From Primula veris (lineage: Eukaryota > Streptophyta > Magnoliopsida > Ericales > Primulaceae): DNA of 64,000 bases. The notes beneath the pieces were generated by a model. The model was not told the DNA's origin, searched no databases, and saw only the letters and a list, made by a program, of their open reading frames with translations. Made by a program: the position numbers and the translations under genes. This document shows, piece after piece, positions 1 through 11,595 of the stretch; positions within the stretch are counted from its first letter, which is position 1, and each line of letters begins with the position of its first letter. The stretch lies in contig OY821741.1 of the NCBI GenBank assembly GCA_963682055.1, positions 13,335,197 to 13,399,196 on the forward strand, written 5' to 3'.

Positions 1-1007
1 CGTGACAAGCGGAGTCGAGACTTAAGAAGAAGCATTGTCAATTAGTTGCATGTTGTCAGAAATAATTTGTTTATGAGTTGGTGGGCCAAAAGAGCATTGT
101 CACAATTTGTTTATTCAATTAATATGACATTTTCATAGCATATCATGAAAATAATTTTCTGTGGGAGTAAGCCGACATGATTACTGCTCGAGTGTGCTAG
201 TCGGTTTTCCCACGTTGAATTATGCCAACGTGGTTTCCTCTTTAAAAGATGATTATTAATATCGCATGTAGAAAGTGTGTCGTACAGGATCCTTTGAGAT
301 CAAGGCATGCGTACATGCATTAGCAGATGTTATTCATGGACAATCATACTTCGCATTTATTCTATTGTTATTTGGTTGACGTATATTTTTACAGGATATA
401 GAGATACAATTTACCATACACGTTATTACTTGATTATAGTTTCGCTAAGTTATTAGTCCCCACTGAGTATTTGTATGGAAATACTCAACTCGATTCAAAG
501 CTTTAAAAAAACTTAAAGAGATCCGTTTACCGCTTTTTATGTCGCTAAAAACGTAGAGTAGCTCTTTCAAAAACGCTTAGCTAAGTTTCATGAAATTGTA
601 TCGTAACTATATATCTTCTTACACTAATCTCTCATAGCCCTCTCCATCTAAACTTATAGGAAGGCCATTTTATGCATCTTTAGTCCTAGTCGCTGCACAT
701 CTAGCGTGGCAAGTTATAACAGTTGATCTACCAAACTCTGATGATTGCAAAAACAAGTAAGTAGTTGTCCTGAATATAGCAAGAGCACCCCAAGGTTCCA
801 TTAGTTTTCCAATGCAAATATATAACTTTCTTTTTTCTGTTCTTGCCAGGTTTATTTGGAACATTTGGGTTGGGGCGATTGTATTCATTCGTGCTGATTA
901 ATCTATGACATATTCTATTATGGGCTTTCAAATTCTTTATTCTGGAGCTGAACATTTTCTTTGTAATTACCATCAGTGTAGAACAAACTGAATATCCAAG
1001 CTAGAGG
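1..1007. other. No gene; unclassified repeat-like DNA
   Basis: No reading frame longer than about 80 codons and no recognisable domain. The stretch ACTGAGTATTT followed by AAATACTCA makes a perfect 9-bp inverted repeat at 464-472 and 479-487. The texture (CCACGTTGAATTATGCCAACGTGG near 213-235, then long A/T runs) resembles noncoding LTR-retrotransposon sequence, but no LTR end is visible. The junction with the copia relic lies close to 1000. Confidence 0.4.
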
Positions 1008-2636
1008 AGTTTATGAGTATTTTGTCATATTTATTGACGATTACTCTAGATATGGGTACATTTATTTGATGCGCCGCAAGTCTGAATGTTTTGAGAAATT
1101 CAAGACATTTAAGGCAGAAGTGGAGAAGCGTCATGGAAAATATATCAAGACATTACGATCTGATCGTGGTGGCGAATACCTCTTTGGAAAATTCTTGGAA
1201 TACTTATCAGTGGAATGTATCACCTCTCAGTTGTCTGCATCTGGTATGCCACAACAAAATGGTGTAGCAGAGAGGAGAAATAGAACTATTATGGATATGG
1301 TTAGATCAATGATAAGTTACTCGGATTTACCGGATTCATTTTGGGGAGATGCATTAGAAACGGCTGCATATGTTCTTAACTTGGTACATTCGAAGTCAAT
1401 ACCAACTACACCCACATAATTGTGGACTGGGCGTAAGCCTAGTCTAAGACATATTCGAGTGTGGGGTAGTCCGGCACATGTCCTGAAGGTAAAGACTGAC
1501 AAGTTAGAGTCGAGAACAGATGTTTGTTTATTTGTTGGGTACCCTAAAGGAACGAAATGTGGTTTATTCTATTGTCATAAGGATCAGAAGGTCATGGTTC
1601 ACACTAATGCCCGATTCTTAGAAGAGGACTTTATTATGAACCACAAACCCAGAAGTAGGATTGTTTTAGAGGAGATGAGAGTGAACTTGCGTGAGCAGAT
1701 TTCTAAGTTACCCACAGAACAAGAAATAGTACAAGACACAGAGCCCGTACTATTAGATAATGCTAGTATACCTCGTCGTAGTGGGAGGACTATAAAACCT
1801 CCGGTAAGGTACACACTCTTGGGAGAATCTTTCGAGAGGATCCCGGAAGGGTTGGATATCGAACCAGTTAACTATAGAGATTCACTTCAGGACAAAAATG
1901 CAGAACTCTGGCAAAAGGCAATGAATGCTGAGATGGGGTCTGTGTACTCTAATCAGGTCTAGGAGCTTGTAGAACCACCCGAGAGGATAAAACCCATCGG
2001 ATGCAAGTGGATCTATAAGATAAAGAGAGGATCACACGGTAAGGTGGAAACCTTTAAAGTAAAGCTTGTTGCAAAAGGGTTTACTCAGAAAGAAGGGATC
2101 GGTTGTGAGGAAACTTTATCGCCGGTAGCCATGCAAAAGTCTATCCGGATTCTCTTGTTCATTGCGGCTCATTTCAATTATAAAATTTGACAAATGGATG
2201 TCAAGTCAGCTTTCCTTAACGAAAGTCTTGAGGAATGCATCTATATGGTGCAACCAGATGGATTCATAGCAAAGAACCAAGAGCATTTAGTGTGCAAGTT
2301 TAAGAGGTCCATTTATCGGCTTAAGCAAGCATCGAGGTCTTGGAATAATCGCTTTGACCAAGCCATTAAGTCTTATGGTTTTAATCAGAGTTATGACGAG
2401 TCATGTGTTTACATGAAGCATGATGGAGACGTTAATGTGTTTTTAATACTATATGTTGACGAAATAATACTAATCGGAAACGATGTAGGAGTATTATCGG
2501 CGGTCAAAGTATGGTTATCTGGTCAATTCGATATGAAAGATTTGGAAGAAGCCGGTCACATTGTTGGGATTAAACTTATACGTAATCGGAAACGTAGAAT
2601 GTTGGGCTTATCTCAGGCATCCTATATTAAAAGACA
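1008..2636 (+). pseudogene. Ty1/copia integrase-RT relic
   Basis: Broken polyprotein of a copia retrotransposon. The integrase core is readable from FIDDYSRYGYIYL (about 1030), through LRSDRGGEY near 1155 (second catalytic Asp) to PQQNGVAERRNRTI near 1250 (catalytic Glu). The post-core segment with LWTGRKPSLRHIRVWG and FVGYPKGTK follows. The RT begins near 1963 (GCKWIYKIKRG) and continues through QMDVKSAFLN (2191) to LYVDEIILIGND (about 2450). Three in-frame stops interrupt it: TAA at 1417-1419, TAG at 1960-1962 and TGA at 2188-2190; the last two fall where the family normally has Trp. The RT box reads YVDE instead of YVDD. Gag, protease and the RNase H end are missing; homology stops near 2636, where LTR-like DNA follows. 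Clearly dead. Confidence 0.92.
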
Positions 2637-3850
2637 TGCTTGTTTTAATATTTATATTTGACAATGTTTTGAATTGATCTATTTAATGAGAATAATATGA
2701 GAAATTGTTATTTATCATTATTGTTTAAATGACTAAATAAGTGTCTATTATCCTATTAAGTAGATGGTCTAGTGTGTAGAGTACAACTTACACACGGAAG
2801 ATTAGAATGTCGGTTCTAATAGAATATAAGTTATATGTTTACAACTTTAGATGGAAATGGACACACCATCAGTAGAGTTGTAGTACGTGGTTTTAGTAGG
2901 TCGGCCTTGACTACAGGGAACGGATAAATTTCAACTCCATTTACTAGTGCATTTTGTGTGTATTAAACAGGACTTTTACGAAATAATCATTTGGTGACTG
3001 ACTAGACAAAATGATTTTATAACTCGTGGTCATGGTTATTGTTTATGCTCTTAATTCCTATATTTCTATTTAGACATGTATGGATGTGTTTGTCATTTTG
3101 ATTCATACATGGTGAGATTCGTCACGAGTCAATAAACTTAATGAGTTGAATGGCAGCATTATTCGTATCAGTGTTTATTAGTAATAAAAGAAATCCACGT
3201 CCCGTAAGGGATTAATGATACTCCTTTGAGGAATCTTATAAGTTTTGTTCGTGTAAACCCTGCAGGTGGATTTATAATCCGACACGACAAATAAGTTAAG
3301 CGGACAGGCTTAGGGATAATACGTTTATTAAATAAGAAATCAGTCAGTGATTTAATTTAATAAATGAGTATCTGATTAATCTTTACGTGGGGAGATAATG
3401 AACATGTTTGATAATTGAAACGAATTGGATATTCGGATCATGATAGAGAGATCAGTCATGATCTTTAGTGGAATAAATCACTATTTAAATGGATTGTGTA
3501 TATCTCAATTTCTAAGGAGATATGATAGCACGGAATCTTTTTAAGGAGCTCTATCCTAATCAGACTACAAGTACGTACCTTATCCTACATATAGCACGCC
3601 GCTTTTCTTGGCATAATAAGTTTTTCATAACTAGATTTTGATATTGCCTAGAGAGAGAAAGAGTCAACCATCTTTCAAGAAGCAAAGTGCTAGTTCAGGA
3701 ATAAGGTAGAAGAGTTGAGGTGAATCTGTTCCATCACAGCCGTCATATGTTCCTTTATGTTATTCGGTATGATCTAAACCTATACGGTAAAACAGGATCT
3801 AATTGATAATATACGTACATAATAAACCTAAGAATCTGGGCACGTTTTTT
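2637..3850 (+). repeat. Copia LTR-like tail of the relic
   Basis: Noncoding and A/T rich. It shares blocks in the same order with 43409-44340, for example GTGTGTAGAGTAC then ACTTACACACGG (2771-2800 against 43559-43583), ACAACTTTAGATGGA and TTGACTACA. Both stretches follow copia coding relics, so this is best read as the 3' LTR of the element upstream. The exact ends are not visible because the RNase H end and the LTR start are deleted or decayed. Confidence 0.6.
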
Positions 3851-4303
3851 CCGCTGTGCAAACTAATTTTCTATCAATTTCCCCTTCCCTTTGTAAGTTT
3901 GTACATAGCATGAGTGAGTTGTTTTCACTCATCTTTAAAATTATTTTTTCTTTTGCTAAAAAAAAAGTCTTTTCCATGTAAAAAGCATTTTGATCTATTT
4001 CTAGGACCAAATATTATTTAATTAGAAAGCATTTTGATCCATATTATGCAGAAAATTATGAAATTTATCAAGAAAATGTTTGAACAGTTTATGAACATAT
4101 GAATCGAAGTTGTAAATTTCATAATTCGAGCAAAAACAGACATGGGGCAGAGATTAAAGGTTGAAGATTCGGACACATGAAGCCTCAAAACCAGGGTTTT
4201 TTTTCGGCCCACAGAATGCATTCGAGCTTTTAAGCAAGAAAACTTCAATCAAGCAAGGTTAGTCTCCCTATGTACCATATATATATTTATCTACTTTATA
4301 ATA
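3851..4303. other. No gene seen
   Basis: A/T-rich spacer. It holds a short local duplication (AAGCATTTTGATC at about 3982 and again at 4027). The short minus-strand frames have no recognisable domain and are not called. Confidence 0.4.
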
Positions 4304-4387
4304 CTTCCTCTGTCTCTTTTTAAATGTCCCCCTTATACATTGTTACTTTTTAAGGATATTAAATTTTGAGACATAAATTACCAATAT

Positions 4388-6298
4388 TGTCACGCCCCAA
4401 AATCCATGAGACACGGATATCGAGGCATGACCTTTTAAAAGAAAAGAAAAGAGAACTTGTTGGTACGAAATTAAAAATTTTAAAAGAAAACACAAGCGAG
4501 CTAAAAGAACTATTAAACAATTTAATAAAGAATTTGCCAAACGCGGCTACAAGACGAGATAAAATAAACGAATGTAAATTGTCCAAAGGCTACAACCTCA
4601 AAATATAATATAAATGAAAAGAAAGCAAAAACCCGAACCCATGTGATGCCTTGCAAAAGCTCTTATCCAAACATGCCAACCTAAGTGGTACCTGAAAGAC
4701 AAAAATTGTAACGGTGAGTCCCACGCACATAACTAGACGGGACGGCACCACAAACACCGTCACTCCATCCCATAAATGCAAGAGCTCACAAATTCAACAA
4801 CTACGATAATCGATGAAAAAGAAGAAATATAATGACATTCTACAACTACGAGAATCGACGAATAAAAAGAAATATAATGACATTCTACAACTGGATAAAT
4901 TAAATAAATTAGATAACATCTACACACATCTATAGCATACATGGACCTCTCACGCCACCTACCCCGGTCCGTAAGGTAGGTCATTCCCTATCCCTTCGGC
5001 CGTCTTCTGTCCCCGGAATTAGGGAGAGACAGAGACCATTGCAACATAAAAGTAGATTTATAGTGCGCACTTGGACCTCTCACGCCACTCGCCCCAGTCC
5101 GTAAGACGAGTCATTCCCTATCCCTTCGGCCGTCATATGTCCCCGGAATTAGGGAGAGACATAGACCATTGCTAACATAAAAGTAAATATAGTGCACACT
5201 GGGACCTCTCACGCCACTCGCCCCGGTCCGTAAGACGAGTCATTCCCTATCCCCTCGGCCGTCTTCTGTCCCCGGAATTAGGGAGAGACAGAGACCATTG
5301 CCACTACAGCTAAAACACAAGGCCTCGGCCAATAATATAAAATCATCCAATTAACACAATCTCATATGTATAAATATTAAGGCCTCCGCCAATAATATTA
5401 TACTAATCAAATAACACCATCTTACACGTCACTTAACGTAATACAACATAACACATAACCACATGTACTAAATTCGCAACTAGCCAAACAACTTCAATAG
5501 CGTAAAATCCCATTCGGGCATTTCAACAAACACCTAGTATGCACCATCTAAAACTCATCTCTATTCAACAATATTTCACCCAATTCTATCAACAACCATA
5601 ATAACATATGTTTAACGCATAAAACACGCAAACCCATCAATATTCTCATCAATCCGAAATCAATACATCTAAGGTCTCAACCTCTACTATTCAAATAAAT
5701 GAAATTAAAAGTGCAACAACTAACCCCAATTAACAATATAAGAACATAATTACTATAAAAGGCAAAACCCCCAATTTATAATAAACGTAAAACCTAATCC
5801 TAACATACACCCTCGTCTAGTCGCAATGGATAACCCCCGTTACCTTAGTGCGTAGAGGAGATGCTTCCGGTATGAGCCCACTAACGGTGGTTTCCTTTTC
5901 TTCTTCTTCTTCTTCTCTCTTCTCTCTCTTTTTCTCTCTTATGTTTGGCTGGTTTTAGGTTTGTTTTTGAAAGAAGTGGGTTGATTTTTGGTTTAGAAAA
6001 AACTGTTTTGATAACGTTTGTGGTAACGAACTATTTGGTTCCCAAAGTTCTAAAAGCTAACTTTTAATCAAAATTATTAATATACTACTCAATAATAACA
6101 AATCTTTAGAAACAAAACTATTGGGTCCTTTTTATTTATAAAATTAGTAACAGGTTTTAAAAATAAAGCTTTTCGGAAGAGGTTCGGTTTTTGGCTAAAA
6201 ATTAGTCGAATGACCGGTTTTTGGTAAAATTTGAATAAAACGTTTTTGGATAAATTAAATCATTAATAAAACCATTTATAAAAATACGGGATGTTACA
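4388..6298 (-). repeat. Tekay-1 3' LTR
   Basis: 1911 bp. In element sense it begins TGTAACATCCCG and ends GGGGCGTGACA. It contains, in element sense, a GA-rich (AGAAG/AGAGA) tract near 5900-5940, the splice-donor-like CTAAG/GTAACGG at 5843, the triplicated hairpin module at 4943-5303, and the acceptor-like TTTGTCTTTCAG/GTACC at 4692. Confidence 0.93.
4943..5303. repeat. Triplicated double-hairpin module in LTR
   Basis: Three direct units of about 130 bp starting at 4943, 5073 and 5202, each beginning GGACCTCTCACGCCAC. Each unit holds two inverted repeats. Stem A is ACCTACC/GGTAGGT in unit 1 (4957-4963 with 4975-4981) but ACTCG/CGAGT in units 2 and 3 (5087-5091 with 5107-5111; 5216-5220 with 5236-5240). 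Stem B is TCTGTC/GACAGA in units 1 and 3 but TATGTC/GACATA in unit 2, extended by GTC/GAC with one bulged base. The same module recurs at 13298, 23036, 31443, 48446, 55477 and 57951. Function unknown. Confidence 0.85.
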
Positions 6299-6773
6299 AC
6301 TAACCCTCCTTAAAAGAATTTCGTCCTGAAATTTCCTCTCTAAACAACTATACCCAGAAATTATACACTTTTATAAATAAGGCCATAAAATTTAAACGTA
6401 TAATACGTGTCATCATCTAAGAAATAAAATACTCAGGGTACACAACTCATACCACTCTTCCATCCATAACTCAAGTAAACGAAAGGTACGTAAATAACTC
6501 GATAATGTAAAACGATGACTAATAAAATAAAAGACAATAATGTAACAAAGGTAACATGTTTCTAGCTCAACAACTAAGATGACATGCTTCTACCTCAACA
6601 ACTCCACAATGTCTACAAAACTCAAAATACATGAACTACACGTAAGAATCTCAAATAAGGTAAACACCTATATGCAATATCAAACATAATAAAAGACACG
6701 CAACAACTCCGTAAACTCTAGGCGTTACAACCCTTCCCCGATAAAGAAATTTCGTCCCGAAATTAGAATGCAT
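6299..6773 (-). other. Tekay-1 3' noncoding region and purine-rich tract
   Basis: Between the end of the coding frame and the 3' LTR. The LTR-adjacent bases read AAGGAGGGTTAGT in element sense, a purine-rich second-strand primer site. No gene. The same block follows the 3' LTRs of Tekay-2, Tekay-3 and Tekay-4, with the conserved phrase GAAATTTCGGGACGAAATT in element sense. Confidence 0.8.
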
Positions 6774-9700
6774 CTAAAGAAAAGTACCTATAGAAAAGTC
6801 GAGATTAGGATACTTCCTCTTCATCTCATCCTCATGTTCCCAAGTTGCCTCCTCGGCCCCGTGGTGTTTCCAAACCACTTTTACCAATCTAATCGTATTT
6901 CCTCAAAGTTCCTTCTCTTGCACATCGATAATCCTCATAGGTCCCACTTCGTAGGTCACATCCGCACTAACCTCAATGTCCTCAAAGTCCACCACGTGTG
7001 AAGGGTCGTGATGATACTTTTTCAACATCGACACATGGAACACCGGGTGAACCCCCGCCAACTTTTGTGGCAAGTCCAACCGGTATGCAACTTCTCCAAC
7101 TCGGTCCACGATTTCAAATGGTCCGATAAATCTCGGGCTCAACTTCCCTTTAGAGCCAAACCTCATAATCCCCTTCCTTGGCGAAACCCGCAAAAATACT
7201 TGATCCCCCTTTTCGAACTCCAAAGGTCTCCTCCTCTTATCCGCATAACTCTTTTGCCTACTTCGGGCCGTCTCAAGCCTTTGTCGAATTATCTTGATCT
7301 TTTCTGTCGTTTCTTGAACCAATTGTGGTCCTAACATTTCCGCTTCTCCCGTCTCGGTCCAACACACCGGAGACCTACACGGCCACCCGTATAAAGCCTC
7401 GAATGGTGCCATGCCAATACTAGCTTGAAAGCTATTATTATACGCAAACTCCACGAAGGGTAGATGGCTCTCCCAACCTCCCTTGAAGTCGTTCACACAC
7501 GCGTGCAACATATCCTCTAGCACTTGGATAGTCCGCTCCGACTGTCCATCCGTTTGGGGATGGAACGCCGTACTCATTGTCAACTTGGTCCCTAAGGCAT
7601 TTTGTAATGCGCCCCAGAACCTCGACAAAAACCTCGCATCTCGATCCGATACTATCAAAATCGGTACCCCATGAAGTCTAACAATTTCCTTAATATACTT
7701 TCGTCCCAAGATTTCCACCGAATTCGTCATCTTAATCGCAATGAAGTGTGCGGATTTGGTCAAACGGTCGACCACCACCCACACAGCATCATTCCCACTT
7801 ACCGATTTAGGTAAGTTGGTCACAAAATCCATTGCTATCCTTTCCCACTTCCATTCCGCTACCGGTAAGGGTTGGAGCATACCCGCCGGCCTTTGGTGTT
7901 CCGCTTTCACTTGCTGGCAAGTTAGACACCTGCTAACATATGAAGCTACATCTCGTTTCATTCCGGGCCACCAAAACTGTCTTTTCGTATCATGATACAT
8001 TTTCGTCCCGCCGGGATGAACGGCTAATCGGGAATGGTGAAACTCCTTTAATACCTCATTCCTCATATTTTCCGTCATGTAAGTCCTTCCCTTATATCGT
8101 AGTCCTCCATCGGTTCCTTTCGTCCAACCATCTAATCCTTCGCTAGAACTCATCTGTTTCTCATAGCTCTCCACTTTCTCGTCCCCTTCTTGCGCTTCCA
8201 AAACCCTACTCACAAGTTCCGGTTGTACCACTATCGTGTACAAAGTCCCCCACATTAACATTCCCCAACTCTAAGTCGAACTCATTCACTTTCCCCATCA
8301 TCCTCCATTCTTCGATCGCCACATGCGCTAAGGTCGTATGGGACTTTCGACTCAAAGCATCCGCCACTACATTGGCCTTTCCCGGGTGATAGTGCAAGTC
8401 GTAGTCGTATTGCTCTATATATTCCATCCATCGCCATTGTCGCATATTTAGATCACGTTGAGTAAAAATATGCCCTAAGCTCTTGTGATCCGAGAACACT
8501 TCAAACTTTTCCCCGAACAGATAGTGCCTCCATATCTTCAACGCATGAACTATTGCCGCTAGCTCTAGGTCATGAGTCGGATAGTTCTTTTCGTGAATCC
8601 TTAGCTGTCACGAAGCATATGCGATAACCTTTCCGTCTTGCATCAGGACGCAACCCAAACCTTCCTTCGAAGCATCGCAATACACTTGGTAACCCTTCCC
8701 TTGCTAGGGAATTACTAGGATGGGAGAACTAGTCAACCGCTTCTTGAGCTCTAGGAATGCTTTCTCGCAAGCCTCACTCCACACGAACTTCACCCCTTTC
8801 TTGGTAAGGTGAGTCATTGGAGTCGCTAACTTCGAGAAATCCTTGACGAACCGTCGATAGTATCCCGCTAAACCCAAGAAACTTCGAATCTCGAACACAT
8901 TCTTTGGTTGTGCCCAATTCGAAACTGCCTCAATTTTCGTCGCATCCACCTTTACTCCTTCTTCTGAGATCACATGCCCAAGAAATTTGACCACATTTAG
9001 CCAAAACTCACATTTGCTAAATTTTCCGTAAAGTTGGTGCTCTCTCAACGTGAGCAATGCTAGACGGAGATGCTCCTCGTGTTCCTCTCTTGAACTTGAG
9101 TAAATCAAGATATCGTCGACGAAGACCACCACAAACTTGTCGAGATACTCCTTAAAGATTCGGTTCATTAACTCCATAAATGCTGCCGGCGCATTAGTTA
9201 ACTCGAACGGCATGACCACAAACTCATAGTGACCATACCGGGTCCTAAAGGCTGTTTTCGAAATATCCTCATCCTTCACCCTCAATTGGTGATAGCCCGA
9301 TCGCAAGTCGATTTTTGAAAAAAACGTCGCTCCCTTCAGTTGGTCAAATAGATCATCAATTCGAGGTAGTGGGTACTTATTCTTAATAGTCACCCTATTT
9401 AGCTTTCGATAGTCGATGCACATCCTCATCGATCCATCTTTCTTTTGCAAGAATAAGGCCGGTGCCGCCCACGGTGACGTACTCCGCCTAATAAACCCCT
9501 TCTCTAGCAGTTCTTCTAACTGCTTACTCAACTCTTTCAACTCTGCTGGTGCCAAACGGTATGGGGAAATGGCTATCGGTGCCGTTCCTGGCACCAATTC
9601 GATTGAAAAATCTAACCCTCTTTTCGGTGGTAACCCCGGTAGATCCTTCGGAAACACATCTCTAAAGTTGTCCACTACGCTTGGCCACGTTTCCACTTCC

Positions 9701-11595
9701 TCGTCGTTATCTACTATCGAGAGACTAGCCAAAAGACAAGACAGGTTGCCCACAACCCGCTTGGAATAATATGGAATAGAAGAAAGGGTAGCATCCCTTT
9801 CCCCACGAAAGAACACCTCATCTCCGGATGAAGTTGTAAGGAAAACCTTTCGTCGAACACAGTCGATGAAAGAATTGAAATGAACCAACCAGTCCATTCC
9901 AAGTATCACGTCGAATCCCGACATCTCTATAACTACCAAGTCAAATGTAAATACGTGGTCCGCGACCACCATCTAACAAGACCGACACACTCGGTCCAAC
10001 ACAATTCGACCCCCAACAGGAGTCTCTACCACAATCGAGTTCTCTAGAACCCCAATTTCTAACGACAAAGACTCAACTAGACTTCTAGATATAAAAGAAT
10101 GTGAAGACCCCGTATCGAAAAGAACATATGCCCAAGATGAGCACACAAGAACCATACCTTGTACGTTTGCCGGATCTCCTTGGTTTGGCAACTGTGGCAA
10201 GGCAAATAGACGTGCTTGAATTGGTGGGTTTCCTTACGGTCCTCGACTTCCCCCATGATTCCCTCGGTTCCCCGGGCCCTGATAGCCTCCTCGGTAATTC
10301 CCACGGTTTCCCCTTCCTTGGTGGTTACCTCGAAACCCTCCCCCTTGGTTCCCAGGTAATTGGTGTGATGGTACGAATCCTGGTCCTCTTGGTGGTGGTG
10401 GTGGCAACCTAGGTTGGTTAAAGGGTCGGTTGGTGTCGATTTTTCCTTGTCCCCCGGGACAAACTCTTGCCGTATGTCCAAATCGGTTGCAAGTCCTACA
10501 TTGGACTCTAGGGCACTCGAATTGTCGATGGGTCGCGTCTCTACAGTGGAAACACGCTCCCCTTATCATGACGTTTGTCGGCGGTGGGTTAAAACTCCTC
10601 TCTCCTCTTCCCGGTTGTTGAAATCGTGAATTATTCGCCATATCCCAAGTCCACTTTTTATCTTCCCTCGGAGCATTTCCGGTTTTCGACTTCTCCGAGA
10701 TTCGCTTGTTATGAAGTAGAGCTCCTTCCACAACTTGGGCTGATTTTACCAATTCACTATAGTTGACATGTCGAGCCGATGCCAATTGTAGCGAGATGGT
10801 CGGATTCAACCCCTTCATGAATCTCCTACATCTTTCTGCACCCCCTACAACCGATTCTGGGGCATACCTCGAGAGTGAGGTAAACTTCAGTTGATATGCT
10901 TGAACGGTCATACCCCCTTGATACAGCTCCTCGAAACGTCTTCTCATTTCATCCTTATAAGAATCTGGAAGGAACTGTCGATTAAACAATTCAATGAACT
11001 CATTCCATTCGAAGTTGCTTATGTCGTATGTATCCACAATTCCAAACCACCACTTCCGTGCTTCACCCTTTAGGTGAAACTGAGCCATATTCATCCTTTG
11101 CTCCCCATTTACTATTCCTGCAGCCGATAAATATTTCTCCATTTCATCCACCCATCCCTCAGCTATGGATGGTTCACCTAACCCATCGAAAGTCGGAGCC
11201 CCCAATCCGGTGAAGTTAAGCAATCCATTGTTGCTTGAACTCCCAGCTTGTGCATTCTGCACCATCATTTGCACCACCTTCTGAAGGTCGGTCATCACTT
11301 GATTAGCATTGACCGTTTCCGGTTCCGGTGCAAAGGTCTCTTCTTCTTCCACATTCACTTCCTCATTCACATTCTCAGCCTCGAGTTGCTCAAGTGGTGG
11401 GGCATTAGTGTTACCTCTCCCCCCACGATTTCTTGCTGTCCTTCTCCCTCGAGTTGCTCCTCGCCCCCTTGGAGCTCTTCTTCCCTTTCCATTTGCCCCA
11501 CCTCGGGTATCCGCACCGCTTGGTGGTGATGCGCCCCCACGTGTAGCTGGTCTCCTTCCACTAGTCCTTGTGGTAATAACCATTACTACATACAT
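6774..11595 (-). pseudogene. Tekay-1 gag-pol polyprotein, broken
   Basis: Retrotransposon polyprotein read right to left. The N-terminus is basic and Arg/Gly-rich (ATG at 11595, or more likely at 11583). It is followed by the gag domain with ARKWWFGI and two zinc knuckles (CFHCRDATHRQFEC and CRTCNRFGHTARVC). Next come an aspartic protease with DTGSSHSF, an RT with an intact FVDD box (9112-9123), RNase H, an integrase with HHCC and DDE residues ([18 protein letters not shown], the Glu in GQSERT), and a C-terminal chromodomain (EEATWEHEDEM) ending at the TAG at 6774. Breaks: TAA at 10234, TAG at 9973, TAG at 8704, TGA at 8608, a 1-base insertion in a C run near 8248 and TGA at 6903. Gag and pol share one frame in this family, so these are mutations, not a programmed boundary. 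Confidence 0.93.

Noticed and set aside
670..973. Two overlapping minus-strand frames of 72 and 81 codons
   Set aside because: No recognisable domain and no conservation evidence; overlapping frames in unclassified repeat-like DNA.
9416..9769. A 117-codon open frame opposite the RT, present at the same place in three Tekay copies (also 27582-27935 and 62378-62731)
   Set aside because: Its openness follows from the codon pattern of the sense RT/protease frame on the other strand; no domain, and the copies are homologous, so conservation is not independent evidence.
10234..10236. The gag-pol boundary in Tekay-1 as a programmed stop
   Set aside because: Tekay-2 reads straight through at the same place with CAA, so the TAA is a mutation.
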